A stretch of DNA of 64,000 bases from Nematostella vectensis. Lineage: Eukaryota; Cnidaria; Anthozoa; Actiniaria; Edwardsiidae. The translations under genes and the position numbers were made by a program. The notes under the pieces were generated by a model. The model saw nothing but the letters and a program-made list of their open reading frames with translations, did no database searches and was not told the DNA's origin. Below are positions 1 through 13,073 of the stretch, piece by piece. Numbering within the stretch: position 1 is the stretch's first letter; each line of letters starts with the position of its first letter. The stretch covers positions 930,001 to 994,000 of the forward strand of contig NC_064043.1 in assembly GCF_932526225.1 (NCBI RefSeq), read 5' to 3'.

Positions 1-1249
1 AATCCCCAAGGGACCCAAGACGCCCAAATAGACCTCTATTTTTTGTCATCCACAATCTCGGCGAGCTGTGCGTGGCGTAACCGTATTACAGGCCTGGGAT
101 CCTGGTTATTGTCCTCCCCATTAATGCGCGGGTTGGGATAACCTTGCAAGAGTGTTGTACAGCATATTCGCTCGGAAATATCGGTGCTTGGGGCCTTCGG
201 GTTCTTTACAGCCTTCCGTAAAAGCCTTGTGCTGCCATACCGAATGGGTAATCCGTATGTATGGTTTCCGTTTTGTTCTTCAGACCGGGTTCGATCCCAG
301 GCCAATGGTCTTTTTTTTATTCGTTTTCTTTCTTTGTGCTTGACCCCCCTAATTCTGATTGGTTTTGCGCAAAAATAAAAAAAAAAAGTGTATTTGCAAA
401 ATAAGCTTGCTGGATTTATTGATTATATGTATTCAATTTGTTCCTAGGAAGTTAACAAAAAACACAAAGCAAAGAGTTTGAGGAAGTAAACAAGTATGTG
501 AACTTTAATGTTCCATTTGAAGGGGCGCATTTTGTACAGGGAAGCATACATAGAATGCTTAACTGATGGAGAGGGGAGAGGTAACAGTTTATTGAGCATA
601 ATGTCAACAATAGCAGGGGGAAGGGAGGCGCACTCTCTTCATACAATATTGCAGTTGTTACCTATTATTAAATAAGTTTGTAAGATATATTTGTTTATTA
701 AGCAAGGTCTATTTCTGAGACAAGCAAACTCAAGTAAGAGCTGTTGAAATAACAGGTGAGTGTTAAAAAGAAACAATTATCTGATTAGAAAACTAATGTA
801 GATTCCTTTGCACCAAATAAGAACAAACTTCATTTTGTTTGTTATTTATGAGGAACGAGATGAGCTCTACAAGGCCAAGAAGAAATATGTATTGCTCATC
901 TAAATTATACAAGTAAATAATAATATTAAAAAAGAATTACTGTAAGTAATTAGAGTGGTTTTCATTAACACGTGAAACAAAGTGTGATAGTTAAACGGTA
1001 ATAGTTAGTAAAACACAAAAAAGAACAATAGAATAAGATCACCACAAAGTGTAATACGCTAAAGCGTAGTTCACGGGTTAATGAAGGTTTTGACATTTCA
1101 ACCTTACATCCACATGAAAGTAATGCCTAATATCGAGTGCCCTACAGTAAGTGTTTTGCAGTCAAGTTTTTTTCTTTTAGTAGGTAAAAAATTATTCTAA
1201 ATAATAGTAATCATAGCTATGGTCACCACTTACACATATAGCACTTGTA
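1..1249 (-). repeat. Inverted partial monomer of array 1
   Basis: This segment is the reverse complement of about 2048-3292, so the two form inverted arms of ~1.25 kb around a ~0.8-kb spacer (1250-2047). Immediately after the flip, 1263-1300 matches array sequence in direct orientation (compare 8113-8150). It then jumps at CACTTAC|CATGCGC to the monomer anchor, skipping about 1.1 kb. The junction is therefore an inversion plus a deletion, typical of rearranged tandem arrays. Confidence 0.9.
238..318 (+). promoter_or_regulatory. tRNA-like B box and T run, array 1, inverted copy
   Basis: GGTTCGATCCC at 288-298 matches the tRNA T-loop/B-box consensus, and its flanks (CCGGG and CCAGG) form a T stem with one G.A mismatch. 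A T8 run at 311-318, 12 bases downstream, would act as a Pol III terminator. Upstream, CGAATGGGTAA (241-251) resembles a D loop containing the GG pair. I could not fold a full cloverleaf: the anticodon and acceptor stems do not pair. Best read as a tRNA-derived relic or Pol III promoter; transcription is not shown. Confidence 0.4.
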
Positions 1250-2211
1250 TCTTAACTACTAACCTACTAACAGACAACAACTTGACTGCAAAACACTTAC
1301 CATGCGCACGGGCGCATCTCTTTTATTGTGTACACGACATCAAATTAGCGAAGAAAAAAGACGCTGTTTTGGTATCATGTGAAAAGCATAAAATAAATAG
1401 AAATAAAGACGTAAGGGGGGAGAATATTGACATATTCATATTAGAATATTGACAAAATCCGCAATATTGTCTACGCTGACTAAGTAAAGCTGTATTTTAC
1501 TTTAAAGGGGCAGCAGCATAGTACTGCGCATGTCTGGAGTCAGTGTTTATTGTAGGCTTTTAAGTGTCTACAAAGAGTTGAACTTTTTAAAAGCTGTCAA
1601 TACCTTATAAAATAATATGCAATATTATATTGAAAACTATGTTAATGGACAGTTTGTGGTCATTTTTTTTTGTTTTGTTTAAAGTCTCCCACATGTACCA
1701 AAAGCTCATAAGTCAGTATTAGAATTTCACTGAAGTTCATTGTGTCAGGGCTCTAGAGCTATTGCAAATCTCTTAAACATGACACTCAACCTTTAAAGAA
1801 AATTAAATAAAAATCAAAATTGTTGGTGGAGGTCTCTGTTGTGTTTCTTTTCTTTTTAGTTTTGTTCTATTATTATTATTATTTTCTTTTTTAGAGGGGG
1901 AGGGGAATTCAGCTAAAAATAGCCAAGGGTCAATTCAAGCAACTAGTACAAAAGATGTTTTTTTGCAGTCCTTTATTCAATATATTCAAGGTTATCATGC
2001 AATTATGTTGTTTGACTGCATATATATATTTTTTTCTTTCTTTTCATTACAAGTTCTATATGTGTAAGTGGTGACCATAGCTATGATTACTATAATTTAG
2101 AATAATTTTTTACCTACTAAAAGAAAACAACTTGACTGCAAAACACTTACTGTAGGGCACTCGATATTAGGCATTACTTTCATGTGGATGTAAGGTTGAA
2201 ATGTCAAAACC

Positions 2212-2335
2212 TTCATTAACCCGTGAACTACGCTTTAGCGTATTACACTTTGTGGTGATCTGATTCTATTGTTCTTTTTTGTGTTTTACTAACTATTACC
2301 GTTAACTATCACACTTTGTTTCACGGGTTAATGAA
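2212..2335. repeat. 124-bp foldback segment in array 1
   Basis: TTCATTAACCCGTGAA (2212-2227) is perfectly inverted at 2320-2335. Inside the left side is a second palindrome, TACGCTTTAGCGTA (2229-2242), and related ACACTTTGT words lie near both ends. The segment recurs in every monomer (for example near 4208, 6206, 8215 and 10152). The paired ends suggest a captured MITE-like foldback. I see no clear target duplication because the flanks are shared by all copies. Confidence 0.6.
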
Positions 2336-2978
2336 AACCACTCTAATTACTTACAGTAATTCTTTTTTAATATTATTATTTACTTGTATAATTTAGATGA
2401 GCAATACATATTTCTTCTTGGCCTTGTAGAGCTCATCTCGTTCCTCATAAATAACAAACAAAATGAAGTTTGTTCTTATTTGGTGCAAAGGAATCTACAT
2501 TAGTTTTCTAATCAGATAATTGTTTTTTTTAACACTCACCTGTTATTTCAACAGCTCTTACTTGAGTTTGCTTGTCTCAGAAATAGACCTTGCTTAATAA
2601 ACAAATATATCTTACAAACTTATTTAATAATACTTAACAACTGCAATATTGTATGAAGAGAGTGCCCCTCCCTTCCCCCTGATATTGTTGACATTATGCT
2701 CAATAAACTGTTACCTCTCCCCTCTAAACCAGTTAAGCATTCTATGTATGCTTCCCTGTACAAAATGCGCCCCTTCAAATAGAACATTAAAGTTCACATA
2801 CTTGTTTACTTCCTCAAACTCTTTGCTTTGTGTTTTTTGGTAACTTATTAGGAACAAATTGAATACATATAATCAATAAATCCAGCAAGCTTATTTTGCA
2901 AACTCACTTTTTTTTATTATTTTTGCGCAAAACCAATCAGGATTAGGGGGGTCAAGCACAAAGAAAGAAAACGAATAA

Positions 2979-3060
2979 AAAAAAGCCCATTGGCCTGGGA
3001 TCGAACCCGGTCTGAAGAACAAAACGGAAACCGTAAATACGGATTACCCAATCGGTATGG
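2979..3060 (-). promoter_or_regulatory. tRNA-like B box and T run, array 1 copy 2
   Basis: The same element as at 238-318, here on the minus strand because the monomer is in the opposite orientation. The B box is 2997-3007 on the minus strand, followed by a T run that reads as A8 on the plus strand just before GCCCATTGGCC. Equivalent B boxes occur at 4995-5005, 6999-7009 and 8994-9004, so all five monomers keep it. The B-box bases are invariant while surrounding bases vary. Confidence 0.4.
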
Positions 3061-4994
3061 CAGCACAAGGCTTTTACGGAAGGCTGTAAAGAACCCGAAG
3101 GCCCCAAGCACCGATATTTCCGAGCGAATATGCTGTACAACACTCTTGCAAGGTTATCCCAACCCGCGCATTAATGGGGAGGACAATAACCAGGATCCCA
3201 GGCCTGTAATACGGTTACGCCACGCACAGCTCGCCGAGATTGTGGATGACAAAAAATAGAGGTCTATTTGGGCGTCTTGGGTCCCTTGGGGACTCGCCAT
3301 GCGCACGGGCGCATCTCTTTTATTGTGTACATGACATCAAATTAGCGAAGAAAAGAGACGCTGTTTTGGTATCATGTGAAAATCATAAAATAAATAGAAA
3401 TAAAGACGTAAGGGGGGAGAATATTGACATATTCATATTAGAATATTGACAAGATCCGCAATATTGTCTACTCTGACTAAGTAAAGCTGTATTTTACTTT
3501 AAAGGGGCAGCAGCATAGTACTGCGCATGTCTGGAGTCAGTGTTTATTGTAGGCTTCTAAGTGTCAACAAACAGTTGAACTTTTTAAAAGCTGTCAATAC
3601 CTTATTAAATAATATGCAATATTATATTGAAAACTATGTTAATGGACAGTTTGTGGTCATTTTTTTTGTTTTGTTTAAAGTCTGCCACATGTACCAAAAG
3701 CTCATAAGTCAGTATTATAATTTCACTGAAGTTCACTGTGTCAGGGCTCTAGAGGTATTGCAAATCTCTTAACCATGACACTCCCCTTTTAAAGGAAAGT
3801 AAAAAAAATCAAAATTGTTGGTGGGGGTCTCTGTTGTGTTTGTTTTCTTTTTAGTTTTGTTCTATTATTATTATTATTTTCTTTTTTAGAGGGGGAAGGG
3901 AATTCAGCTAAAAATAGCCAAGGGTCAATTCAAGCAACTAGTACAAAAGATGTTTTTTTGCAGTCCTTTATTCAATATATTCAAGGTTATCATGCAATTC
4001 TGTTGTTTGACTGCATATATATATTTTTTTCTTTCTTTTCATTACAAGTTCTATATGTGTAAGTGGTGACCATAGCTATGATTACTATAATTTAGAATAA
4101 TTTTTTACCTACTAAAAGAAAACAGCTTGACTGCAAAACACTTACTGTAGGGCACTCGATATTAGGCATTACTTTCATGTGGATGTAAGGTTGAAATGTC
4201 AAAACCTTCATTAACCCGTGAACTACGCTTTAGCGTATTACACTTTGTTGTGATCTGATTCTATTGTTCTTTTTTGTGTTTTACTAACTATTACCGTTGA
4301 ACTATCACACTTTGTTTCACGGGTTAATGAAAACCACTCTAATTACTTACAGTAATTCTTTTTAAATATTATTATTTACTTGTATAATTTAGATGAGCAA
4401 TACATATTTCTTCTTGGCCTTGTAGAGCTCATCTCGTTCCACATAAATAACAAACAAAATGAAGTTTGTTCTTATTTGGTGCAAAGGAATCTACATTAGT
4501 TTTCTAATCAGATAATTGTTTCTTTTTAACACTCACCTGTTATTTGAACAGCTCTTACTTGAGTTTGCTTGTCTCAGAAATAGACCTTGCTTAATAAACA
4601 AATATATCTTACAAACTTATTTAATAATAGGTAACAACTGCAATATTGTATGAAGAGAGTGCCCCTCCCTTCCCCCTGCTATTGTTGACATTATGCTCAA
4701 TAAACTGTTACCTCTCCCCTCTCCACCAGTTAAGCATTCTATGTATGCTTCCCTGTACTAAAAGCGCCCCTTCAAATAGAACATTAAAGTTCACATACTT
4801 GTTTACTTCCTCAAACTCTTTGCTTTGTGTTTTTTGTTAACTTCCTAGGAACAAATTGAATACATATAATCAATAAATCTAGCAAGCTTATTTTGCAAAC
4901 TCACTTTTTTTTATTATTTTTGCGCAAAACCAATCAGGATTAGGGGGGTCAAGCACAAAGAAAGAAAACGAATAAAAAAAAAGCCCATTGGCCT

Positions 4995-5005
4995 GGGATC
5001 GAACC
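4995..5005 (-). promoter_or_regulatory. B box, array 1 copy 3
   Basis: Minus-strand GGTTCGATCC match in the third monomer, with an oligo-T run (plus-strand A9) downstream. Context is identical to the other copies. Confidence 0.4.
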
Positions 5006-6998
5006 CGGTCTGAAGAACAAAACGGAAACCGTACATACGGATTACCCAATCGGTATGGCAGCACAAGGCTTTTACGGAAGGCTGTAAAGAACCCGAAGGC
5101 CCCAAGCACCGATATTTCCGAGCGAATATGCTGTACAACACTCTTGCAAGGTTATCCCAACCCGCGCATTAATGGGGAGGACAATAACTAGGATCCCAGG
5201 CCTGTAATACGGTTACGCCACGCACAGCTCGCCGAGATTGTGGATAACAAAAAATAGAGGTCTATTTGGGCGTCTTGGGTCCCTTGGGGACTCGTCATGC
5301 GCACGGGCGCATCTCTTTTATTGTGTACATGACATCAAATTAGCGAAGAAAAACGACGCTGTTTTGGCATCATGTGAAAAGCATAAAATAAATAGAAATA
5401 AAGACGTAAGGGGGGAGAATATTGACATATTCATATTAGAATATTGACAAGATCCGCAATATTGTCTACGCTGACTAAGTAAAGCTGTATTTTACTTTAA
5501 AGGGGCAGCAGCATAGTACTGCGCATGTCCGGAGTCAGTGTTTATTGTAGGCTTCTAAGTGTCAACAAACAGTTGAACTTTTTAAAAGCTGTCAATACCT
5601 TATTAAATAATCTGCAATATTATATTGAAAACTATGTTAATGGACAGTTTGTGGTCATTTTTTTTTTGTTTTGTTTAAAGTCTGCCACATGTACCAAAAG
5701 CTCATAAGTCAGTATTAGAATTTCACTGAAGTTCATTGGGTCAGGGCTCTAGAGGTATTGCAAATCTCTTAACCATGACACTCCCCTTTTAAAGGAAAGT
5801 AAAAAAAAATCAAAATTGTTGGTGGGGGTCTCTGTTGTGTTTGTTTTCTTTTTAGTTTTGTTCTATTATTATTATTATTTTCTTTTTAGAGGGGGAAGGG
5901 AATTCAGCTAAAAATAGCCAAGGGTCAATTCAAGCAACTAGTACAAAAGATGTTTTTTTGCAGTCCTTTATTCAATATATTCAAGGTTATCATGCAATTC
6001 TGTTGTTTGACTGCATAAATATATTTTTTTCTTTCTTTTCATTACAAGTTCTATATGTGTAAGTGGTGACCATAGCTATGATTACTATAATTTAGAATAA
6101 TTTTTTACCTACTAAAAGAAAACAGCTTGACTGCAAAACACTTACTGTAGGGCACTCGATATTAGGCATTACTTTCATGTGGATGTAAGGTTGAAATGTC
6201 AAAACCTTTATTAACCCGTGAACTACGCTTTAGCGTATTACACTTTGTTGTGATCTGATTCTATTGTTTTTTTTTTGTGTTTTAATACTTATTACCGTTG
6301 AACTATCACACTTTGTTTCACGGGTTAATGAAAACCACTCTAATTACTTACAGTAATTCTTTTTAAATATTATTATTTACTTGTATAATTTAGATGAGCA
6401 ATACATATTTCTTCTTGGCCTTGTAGAGCTCATCTCGTTCCTCATAAATAACAAACAAAATGAAGTTTGTTCTTATTTGGTGCAAAGGAATCTACATTAG
6501 TTTTCTAATCAGATAATTGTTTCTTTTTAACACTCACCTGTTATTTGAACTGCTCTTACTTGAGTTTGCTTGTCTCAGAAATAGACCTTGCTTAATAAAC
6601 AAATATATCTTACAAACTTATTTAATAATAGGTAACAACTGCAATATTGTATGAAGAGAGTGCCCCTCCCTTCCCCCTGCTATTGTTGACATTATGCTCA
6701 ATAAACTGTTACCTCTCCCCTCTCCACCAGTTAAGCATTCTATGTATGCTTCCCTGTACAAAATGCGCCCCTTCAAATAGAACATTAAAGTTCACATACT
6801 TGTTTACTTCCTCAAACTCTTTGCTTTGTGTTTTTTGTTAACTTCCTAGGAACAAATTGAATACATATAATCAATAAATCCAGCAAGCTTATTTTGCAAA
6901 CTCACTTTTTTTTATTATTTTTGCGCAAAACCTATCAGGATTAAGGGGGTCCAGCACAAAGAAAAAACAACGAATTAAAAAAAAAAGCCCATTGGCCT

Positions 6999-7009
6999 GG
7001 GATCGAACC
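6999..7009 (-). promoter_or_regulatory. B box, array 1 copy 4
   Basis: Minus-strand B-box match in the fourth monomer, followed downstream on that strand by a T run (plus-strand A10). Confidence 0.4.
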
Positions 7010-8993
7010 CGGTCTGAAGAACAAAACGGAAACCATACATACGGATTACCCAATCGGTATGGCAGCACAAGGCTTTTACGTAAGGCTGTAAAGAACCCGA
7101 AGGCCCCAAGCACCGATATTTCCGAGCGAATATGCTGTACTACACTCTTGCAAGGTTATCCCAACACGCGCATTAATGGGGAGGACAATAACCAGGATCC
7201 TAGGCCTGTAATACGGTTACGCCACGCACAGCTCGCCGAGATTGTGGATGACAAAAAATAGAGGTCTATTTGGGCGTCTTGGGTCCCTTGGGGACTCGCC
7301 ATGCGCACGGGCGCATCTCTTTTATTGTGTACATGACATCAAATTAGCGAAGAAAAAAGACGCTGTTTTGGTATCATGTGAAAATCATAAAATAAATAGA
7401 AATAAAGACGTAAGGGGGGAGAATATTGACATATTCATATTAGAATATTGACAAAATCCGCAATATTGTCTACGCTGACTAAGTAAAGCTGTACTTGACT
7501 TTAAAGGGGCAACAGCATAGTACTGCGCATGTCTGGAGTCAGTGATTATTGTAGGCTTTAAAGTGTCTACAAACAGTTGAACTTTTTAAAAGCTGTCAAT
7601 ACTTTATTAAATAATATGCAATATTATATTGAAAACTATGTTAATTGAAAGTTTGTGGTCATTTTTATGTTTTTTTTTAAAGTCTCCCACATGTACCAAA
7701 ACCTTATAAGTCAGTATTAGAATTTCACTGAAGTTCATTGGGTCAGGGCTCTAGAGCTATTGCAAATCTCTTAAACATGACACTCCCCCTTTAAAGGAAA
7801 GTAAAAAAAATCAAAATTGTTGGTGGTGGTCTTTGTTGTGTTTGTTTTCTTTTTAGTTTTGTTCTATTATTATTATTATTATTTTCTTTTTTAGAGGGGG
7901 AGGGGAATTCAGCTAAAAATAGCCAAGGGTCAATTCAAGCAACTAGTACAAAAGATGTTTTTTTGCAGTCCTTTATTCAATATATTCAAGGTCATCATGC
8001 AATTCTGTTGTTTGACTGCATATATATATATTTTTTTTCTTTCTTTTCATTACAAGTTCTATATGTGTAAGTGGTGACCATAGCTATGATTACTATTATT
8101 TAGAATATTTTTTTACCTACTAACAGAAAACAACTTGACTGCAAAACACTTACTGTAGGGCACTCGATATTAGGCATTACTTTCATGTGGATGTAAGGTT
8201 GAAATGTCAAAACCTTCATTAACCCGTGAACTACGCTTTAGCGTATTACACTTTGTTGTGATCTGATTCTATTGTTCTTTTTTGTGTTTTACTAACTATT
8301 ACCGTTTAACTATCACACTTTGTTTCACGGTTTAATGAAAACAACTCTAATTACTTACAGTAGTTCTTTTTTTAATATTATCATTTACTTGTATAATTTA
8401 GATGAGCAATACATATTTCTTTATGGCTTTGTAGAGCTCATCTCGTTCCTCATAAATAACAAACAAAATGAAGTTTGTTCTTATTTTTGTGCAAAGGAAT
8501 CTACAGTAGTTTTCTAATCAGATAAATGTTTTTCTTTTAACACTCACCTGTTATTTCAACAGCCTTACTTGAGTTTGCTTGTCTCAGAAATAGACCTTGC
8601 ATAATAAACAAATATATCTTACAAACTTATTTAATAATAGGTAACAACTGCAATATTGTATGAGGAGAGTGCCCCTCCCTTCCCCCTGCTATTGTTGACA
8701 TTATGCTCAATAAACTGTTACCTCTTCCCTCTCCACCAGTTAAGCATTCTATGTATGCTTCCATGTACAAAATGCGCCCCTTCAAATAGAACATTAAAGT
8801 TCACATACTTGTTTACTTCCTCAAACCCTTTCTTTTTGTTTTTTGTTAACTTTCTAGGAACAAATTGAATACATATAATCAAGCTTATTTTGCAAACTCA
8901 CTTTTTTTTTATTATTTTTGCGCAAAGCCAATCATGATTAGGGGGGTCAAGCACAAAGAAAAAAATACGAATTAAAAAAAAGCCCAATAGCCT

Positions 8994-9004
8994 GGGATCG
9001 AACC
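8994..9004 (-). promoter_or_regulatory. B box, array 1 copy 5
   Basis: Minus-strand B-box match in the fifth monomer. Neighbouring bases differ (CCAATAG for CCATTGG), but the B box and the T run are kept. Confidence 0.4.
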
Positions 9005-10639
9005 CGGTCTGAAGCACAAAACGGAAACCATACATACGGATTACCCAATTGGTATGGCAGCACAAGGCTTTTACGGAAGGCTGTAAAGAACCCGAAGGCC
9101 CCAAGCACCGATATTTCCGAGCGAATATGCTGTACAACACTCTTGCAAGGTTATCCCAACCCGCGCATTAATGGGGAGGACAATAACCAGGATCCCAGGC
9201 CTGTAATACGGTTACGCCACGCACAGCTCGCCGAGATTGTGGATTACAAAAAATAGAGGTCTATTTGGGCGTCTTGGGTCCCTTGGGGACTCGCCATGCG
9301 CACGGGCGCATCTCTTTTATTGTGTACATGACATCAAATTAGCGAAGAAAAGAGACGCTGTTTTGGTATCATGTGAAAATCATAAAATAAATAGAAATAA
9401 AGACGTAAGGTGGGAGAATATTGACATATTCATATTAGAATATTGACAAAATCCGCAATTTTGTCTACGCTGACTAAGTAAAGTTGTATTTTACTTTAAA
9501 GGGGCAGCGGGATAGTACTGCGCATGTCTGGAGTCAGTGATTATTGTAGGCTTTTAAGTGTCAACAAACAGTTGAACTTTTAAAAAGCTGTCAATACCTT
9601 ATTAAATAATATGCAATATTATATTGAAAACTATGTTAATTGACAGTTTGTGGTCATTTTTTTTGTTTTGTTTAAAGTCTCCCACATGTACCAAAAGCTC
9701 ATAAGTCAGTATTAGAATTTCACTGAAGTTCATTATGTCAGGGCTCTAGAGCTATTGCAATTCTCTTAAACATGACACTCCCCCTTTTTTTTATTTTTAG
9801 TTTTGTTCTATTATTATTATTATTTTCTTTTTTAGAGGGGGAGGGGAATTCAGCTAAAATAGCCAAGGTACAATTCAAGCAACTAGTACAAAAGATGTCT
9901 TTTTACAGTCCTTTATTCAATATATTCAAGGTTATCATGCAATTCTGTTGTTTGACTGCATATATATATATATTTCTTTCTTTTCATTACAAGTTCTATA
10001 TGTGTAAGTGGTGACCATAGCTATGATTACTATTATTTAGAATATTTTTTTACCTACTAAAAGAAAACAACTTGACTGCAAAACACTTACTGTAGGGCAC
10101 TCGATATTAGGCATTACTTTCATGTGGATGTAAGGTTGAAATGTCAAAACCTTCATTAACCCGTGAACTACGCTTTAGCGTATTACACTTTGTTGTGATC
10201 TGATTATATTGTTCTTTTTTGTGTTTTACTAACTATTACCGTTTAACTATCACACTTTGTTTCACGGGTTAATGAAAACCACTCTAATTACTTACAGTAA
10301 TTCTTTTTTAATATTATTATTTACTTGTATAATTTAGATGAGCAATACATATTTCTTCTTGTCCTTGTAGAGCTCATCTCGTTCCTCATAAATAACAAAC
10401 AAAATGAAGTTTGTTCTTAATTGGTGCAAACGAATCTACATTATTTTCTAATCAGATAATTGTTTTTTTAACACTCACCTGTTATTTCAACAGCTCTTAC
10501 TTGAGTTTGCTTGTCTCAGAAATAGACCTTGCTTAATAAACAAATATATCTTACAAACTTATTTAATAATAGGTAACAACTGCAATATTGTATGAAGAGA
10601 GTGCCCCTCCCTTCCCCCTGCTATTGTTGACATTATGCT

Positions 10640-10655
10640 TAATAAACAGTATTGT
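10640..10655. other. Junction between the two tandem arrays
   Basis: Array 1 sequence runs to TTATGCTTAATAAAC and then becomes array 2 sequence at AGTATTGTTCTTGGTG. In array 1 the expected continuation is TGTTACCTC; in array 2 the expected lead-in is TTAATTATACTGTTC. Both sides share TTAATAAAC/TTAATTATAC-type sequence, so a short-homology join is plausible. Confidence 0.85.
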
Positions 10656-11078
10656 TCTTGGTGTGTCATGACATAAAAAGAAGGTATATGGTCATTTTTA
10701 TGTACTCTCAGCATCTTTGATGTGCTCATGCTTTGTTCAGGATCCTGTACATATTTTATGCACACAAGAACTAACTAGATTCCTTGAATAACTTGATTAA
10801 GTAGATTCTAACATAGAGCATTGCGCTCGATAGATTGATATACCTTTTTTTCCGAGTATACTGTTCTATTTTTCCTAATGTTACTTTTTGGAATTTACAT
10901 TCGGAAAAAAAATTATCGATTGTAACCTTTTGGAGGTTAAACTCGTAAAACAAATTCCCGAATGTAACCCTGAAGCTTTTCCCGAATGTAACCTCCAGTC
11001 CGATGGTGACTTTGCTTGTGATAGTTTACGATACCAATAGTATTAAAAGTAATTTTCATTACAATTCCCTTCAGCAAT

Positions 11079-11150
11079 GCCACGTTAGTCTTTCGTTGCG
11101 GGCACTTGACTACTAACGCAGCGACCCGGGTTCGATTCCCGCTGAGAGCC
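11079..11150 (+). pseudogene. tRNA-Arg-like segment of array 2 (representative copy)
   Basis: The 72-nt segment can be laid out as a degenerate tRNA. Positions 8-9 are TA, and the D stem GTCT/GGGC (11088-11091 with 11100-11103) pairs with G-T wobbles. The anticodon loop CTACTAA (11110-11116) keeps T33 and A37. The T arm has loop TTCGATT and four stem pairs, and GGTTCGATTCC (11129-11139) is a consensus B box. The acceptor stem and most of the anticodon stem do not pair. Loop variants in other copies give CCT (CTCCTAA) or ATT (CTATTAA) at the anticodon; the CCT form with its context recalls animal tRNA-Arg(CCT). T8-T10, then CTTTA and a second T run, follow directly, as in Pol III terminators. 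The segment recurs every ~546 bp up to about 57.3 kb. Probably a tRNA pseudogene amplified with the satellite, possibly still a Pol III promoter. Confidence 0.55.
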
Positions 11151-11151
11151 T

Positions 11152-11177
11152 ATTTTTTTTTCTTTATTTTTTTTTTT
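11152..11177 (+). terminator. Oligo-T runs after the tRNA-like segment
   Basis: Two T runs of at least eight bases, separated by CTTTA, begin one or two bases after the tRNA-like segment in practically all monomers. Four or more Ts on the non-template strand is the known Pol III stop signal. Run lengths vary between copies, as expected of slipping homopolymers. Confidence 0.45.
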
Positions 11178-13073
11178 AAATATCGATACTTAATTATACT
11201 GTTCTTGGTGTGTCATGACATAAAAAGAAGGTATAGGGACATTTTTATGTACTCTCAGCATCTTTGATGTGCTCATGCTTTGTTCAGGATCCTGTACATA
11301 TTTTATGCACACAAGAACTAACTAGATTCCTTGGATAACTTGATTAAGTAGATTCTAACATAGAGCATAGCGCTCGATAGATTGATATACCTTTTTTTCC
11401 GAGTATACTGTTTTATTTTTCATAATGTTACTTTTTGGAATTTACATTCGGAAAAAATTATCGATTGTAACCTTTTGGAGGTTACACTCGTAAAACAAAT
11501 TCCCGAATGTAACCCTCAAGCTTTTCCCGAATGTAACCTCCAGTCCCATGGTGACTTTGCTTGGGATAGTTTACGATACCAATAGTATTAAAAGTAATTT
11601 TCATTACAATTCCCTTCAGCAATGCCACGTTAGTCTTTCGTTGCGGGCACTTGACTCCTAACGCAGCGACCCGGGTTCGATTCCCGCTGATAGCCTTTTT
11701 TTTTCTTTATTTTTTTTTAAAATATCGATACTTAATTATACTGTTCTTGGTGTGTCATGACATAAAGAGAAGGTATAGGGACATTTTTATGTACTCTCAG
11801 CATCTTTGATGTGCTCATGCTTTGTTCAAGATCCTGTACATATTTTATGCACACAAGAACTAACTAGATTCCTTGGATAACTTGATTAAGTAGATTCTAA
11901 CATAGAGCATAGCGCTCGATAGATTGATATACCTTTTTTTCCGAGTATACTGTTTTATTTTTCCTAATGTTACTTTTTGGAATTTACATTCGGAAAAAAA
12001 ATTATCGATTGTAACCTTTTGGAGGTTACACTCGTAAAACAAATTCCCGAATGTAACCCTGAAGCTTTTCCCGAATGTAACCTCCAGTCCGATGGTGACT
12101 TTGCTTGGGATAGTTTACGATACCAATAGTATTAAAAGTAATTTTCATTACAATTCCCTTCAGCAATGCCACGTTAGTCTTTCGTTGCGGGCACTTGACT
12201 ATTAACTCAGCGACCCGGGTTCGGTTCCCGCTGATAGCCTTTTTTTTCTTTATTTTTTTTTTAAATATCGATACTTAATTATACTGTTCTTGGTGTGTCA
12301 TGACATAAAGAGAAGGTATAGGGACATTTTTATGTACTCTCAGCATCTTTGATGTGCTCATGCTTTGTTCAAGATCCTGTACATATTTTATGCACACAAG
12401 AACTAACTAGATTCCTTGGATAACTTGATTAAGTAGATTCTAACATAGAGCATTGCGCTCGATAGATTGATATACCTTTTTTTCCGAGTATACTGTTCTA
12501 TTTTTCCTAATTTTTTTTTTTTGGAATTTACATTCGGAAAAAAAATTATCGATTATAACCTTTTGGAGGTTACACTCGTAAAACAAATTCCCGAATGTAA
12601 CCCTGAAGCTTTTCCCGAATGTAACCTCCAGTCAGATGGTGACTTTGCTTGGGATAGTTTACGATACCAATAGTATTAAAAGTAATTTTCATTACAATTC
12701 CCTTCAGCAATGCCACGTTAGTCTTTCGTTGCGGGCACTTGACTACTAACGCAGCGACCTGGGTTCGATTCCCGCTGAGAGCCTATTTTTTTTTCTTTAT
12801 TTTTTTTTTAAATATCGATACTTAATTATACTGTTCTTGGTGTGTCATGACATAAAGAGAAGGTATAGGGACATTTTTATGTACTCTCAGCATCTTTGAT
12901 GTGCTCATGCTTTGTTCAAGATCCTTTACATATTTTATGCACACAAGAACTAACTAGATTCCTTGGATAACTTGATTAAGTAGATTCTAACATAGAGCAT
13001 AGCGCTCGATAGATTGATATACCTTTTTTTCCGAGTATACTGTTTTATTTTTCCTAATGTTACTTTTTGGAAT

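Larger units (their letters stand above)
1..10645. repeat. Tandem array of ~2.0-kb monomers (array 1)
   Basis: The anchor CATGCGCACGGGCGC recurs at 1301, 3298, 5296, 7300 and 9295, giving periods of 1997, 1998, 2004 and 1995 bp. Monomers are near-identical and differ by substitutions and by homopolymer and TTA/TA microsatellite length. Four full monomers lie in direct orientation, followed by a partial one (9295-10645). The first ~1.25 kb is inverted. Each monomer holds a GC-richer block of about 280 bp with a tRNA-type B box, a 124-bp foldback segment, a (TTA)n tract and a (TA)n tract. I see no protein gene; the 60-90-codon open frames shift or break between copies. The array continues beyond the left edge of the window. 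Confidence 0.95.

Noticed and set aside
36-9446. 60-90-codon frames in the 2-kb monomers, on both strands
   Set aside because: Overlapping frames on opposite strands cover the same GC-richer block, and lengths differ between copies because of single indels.
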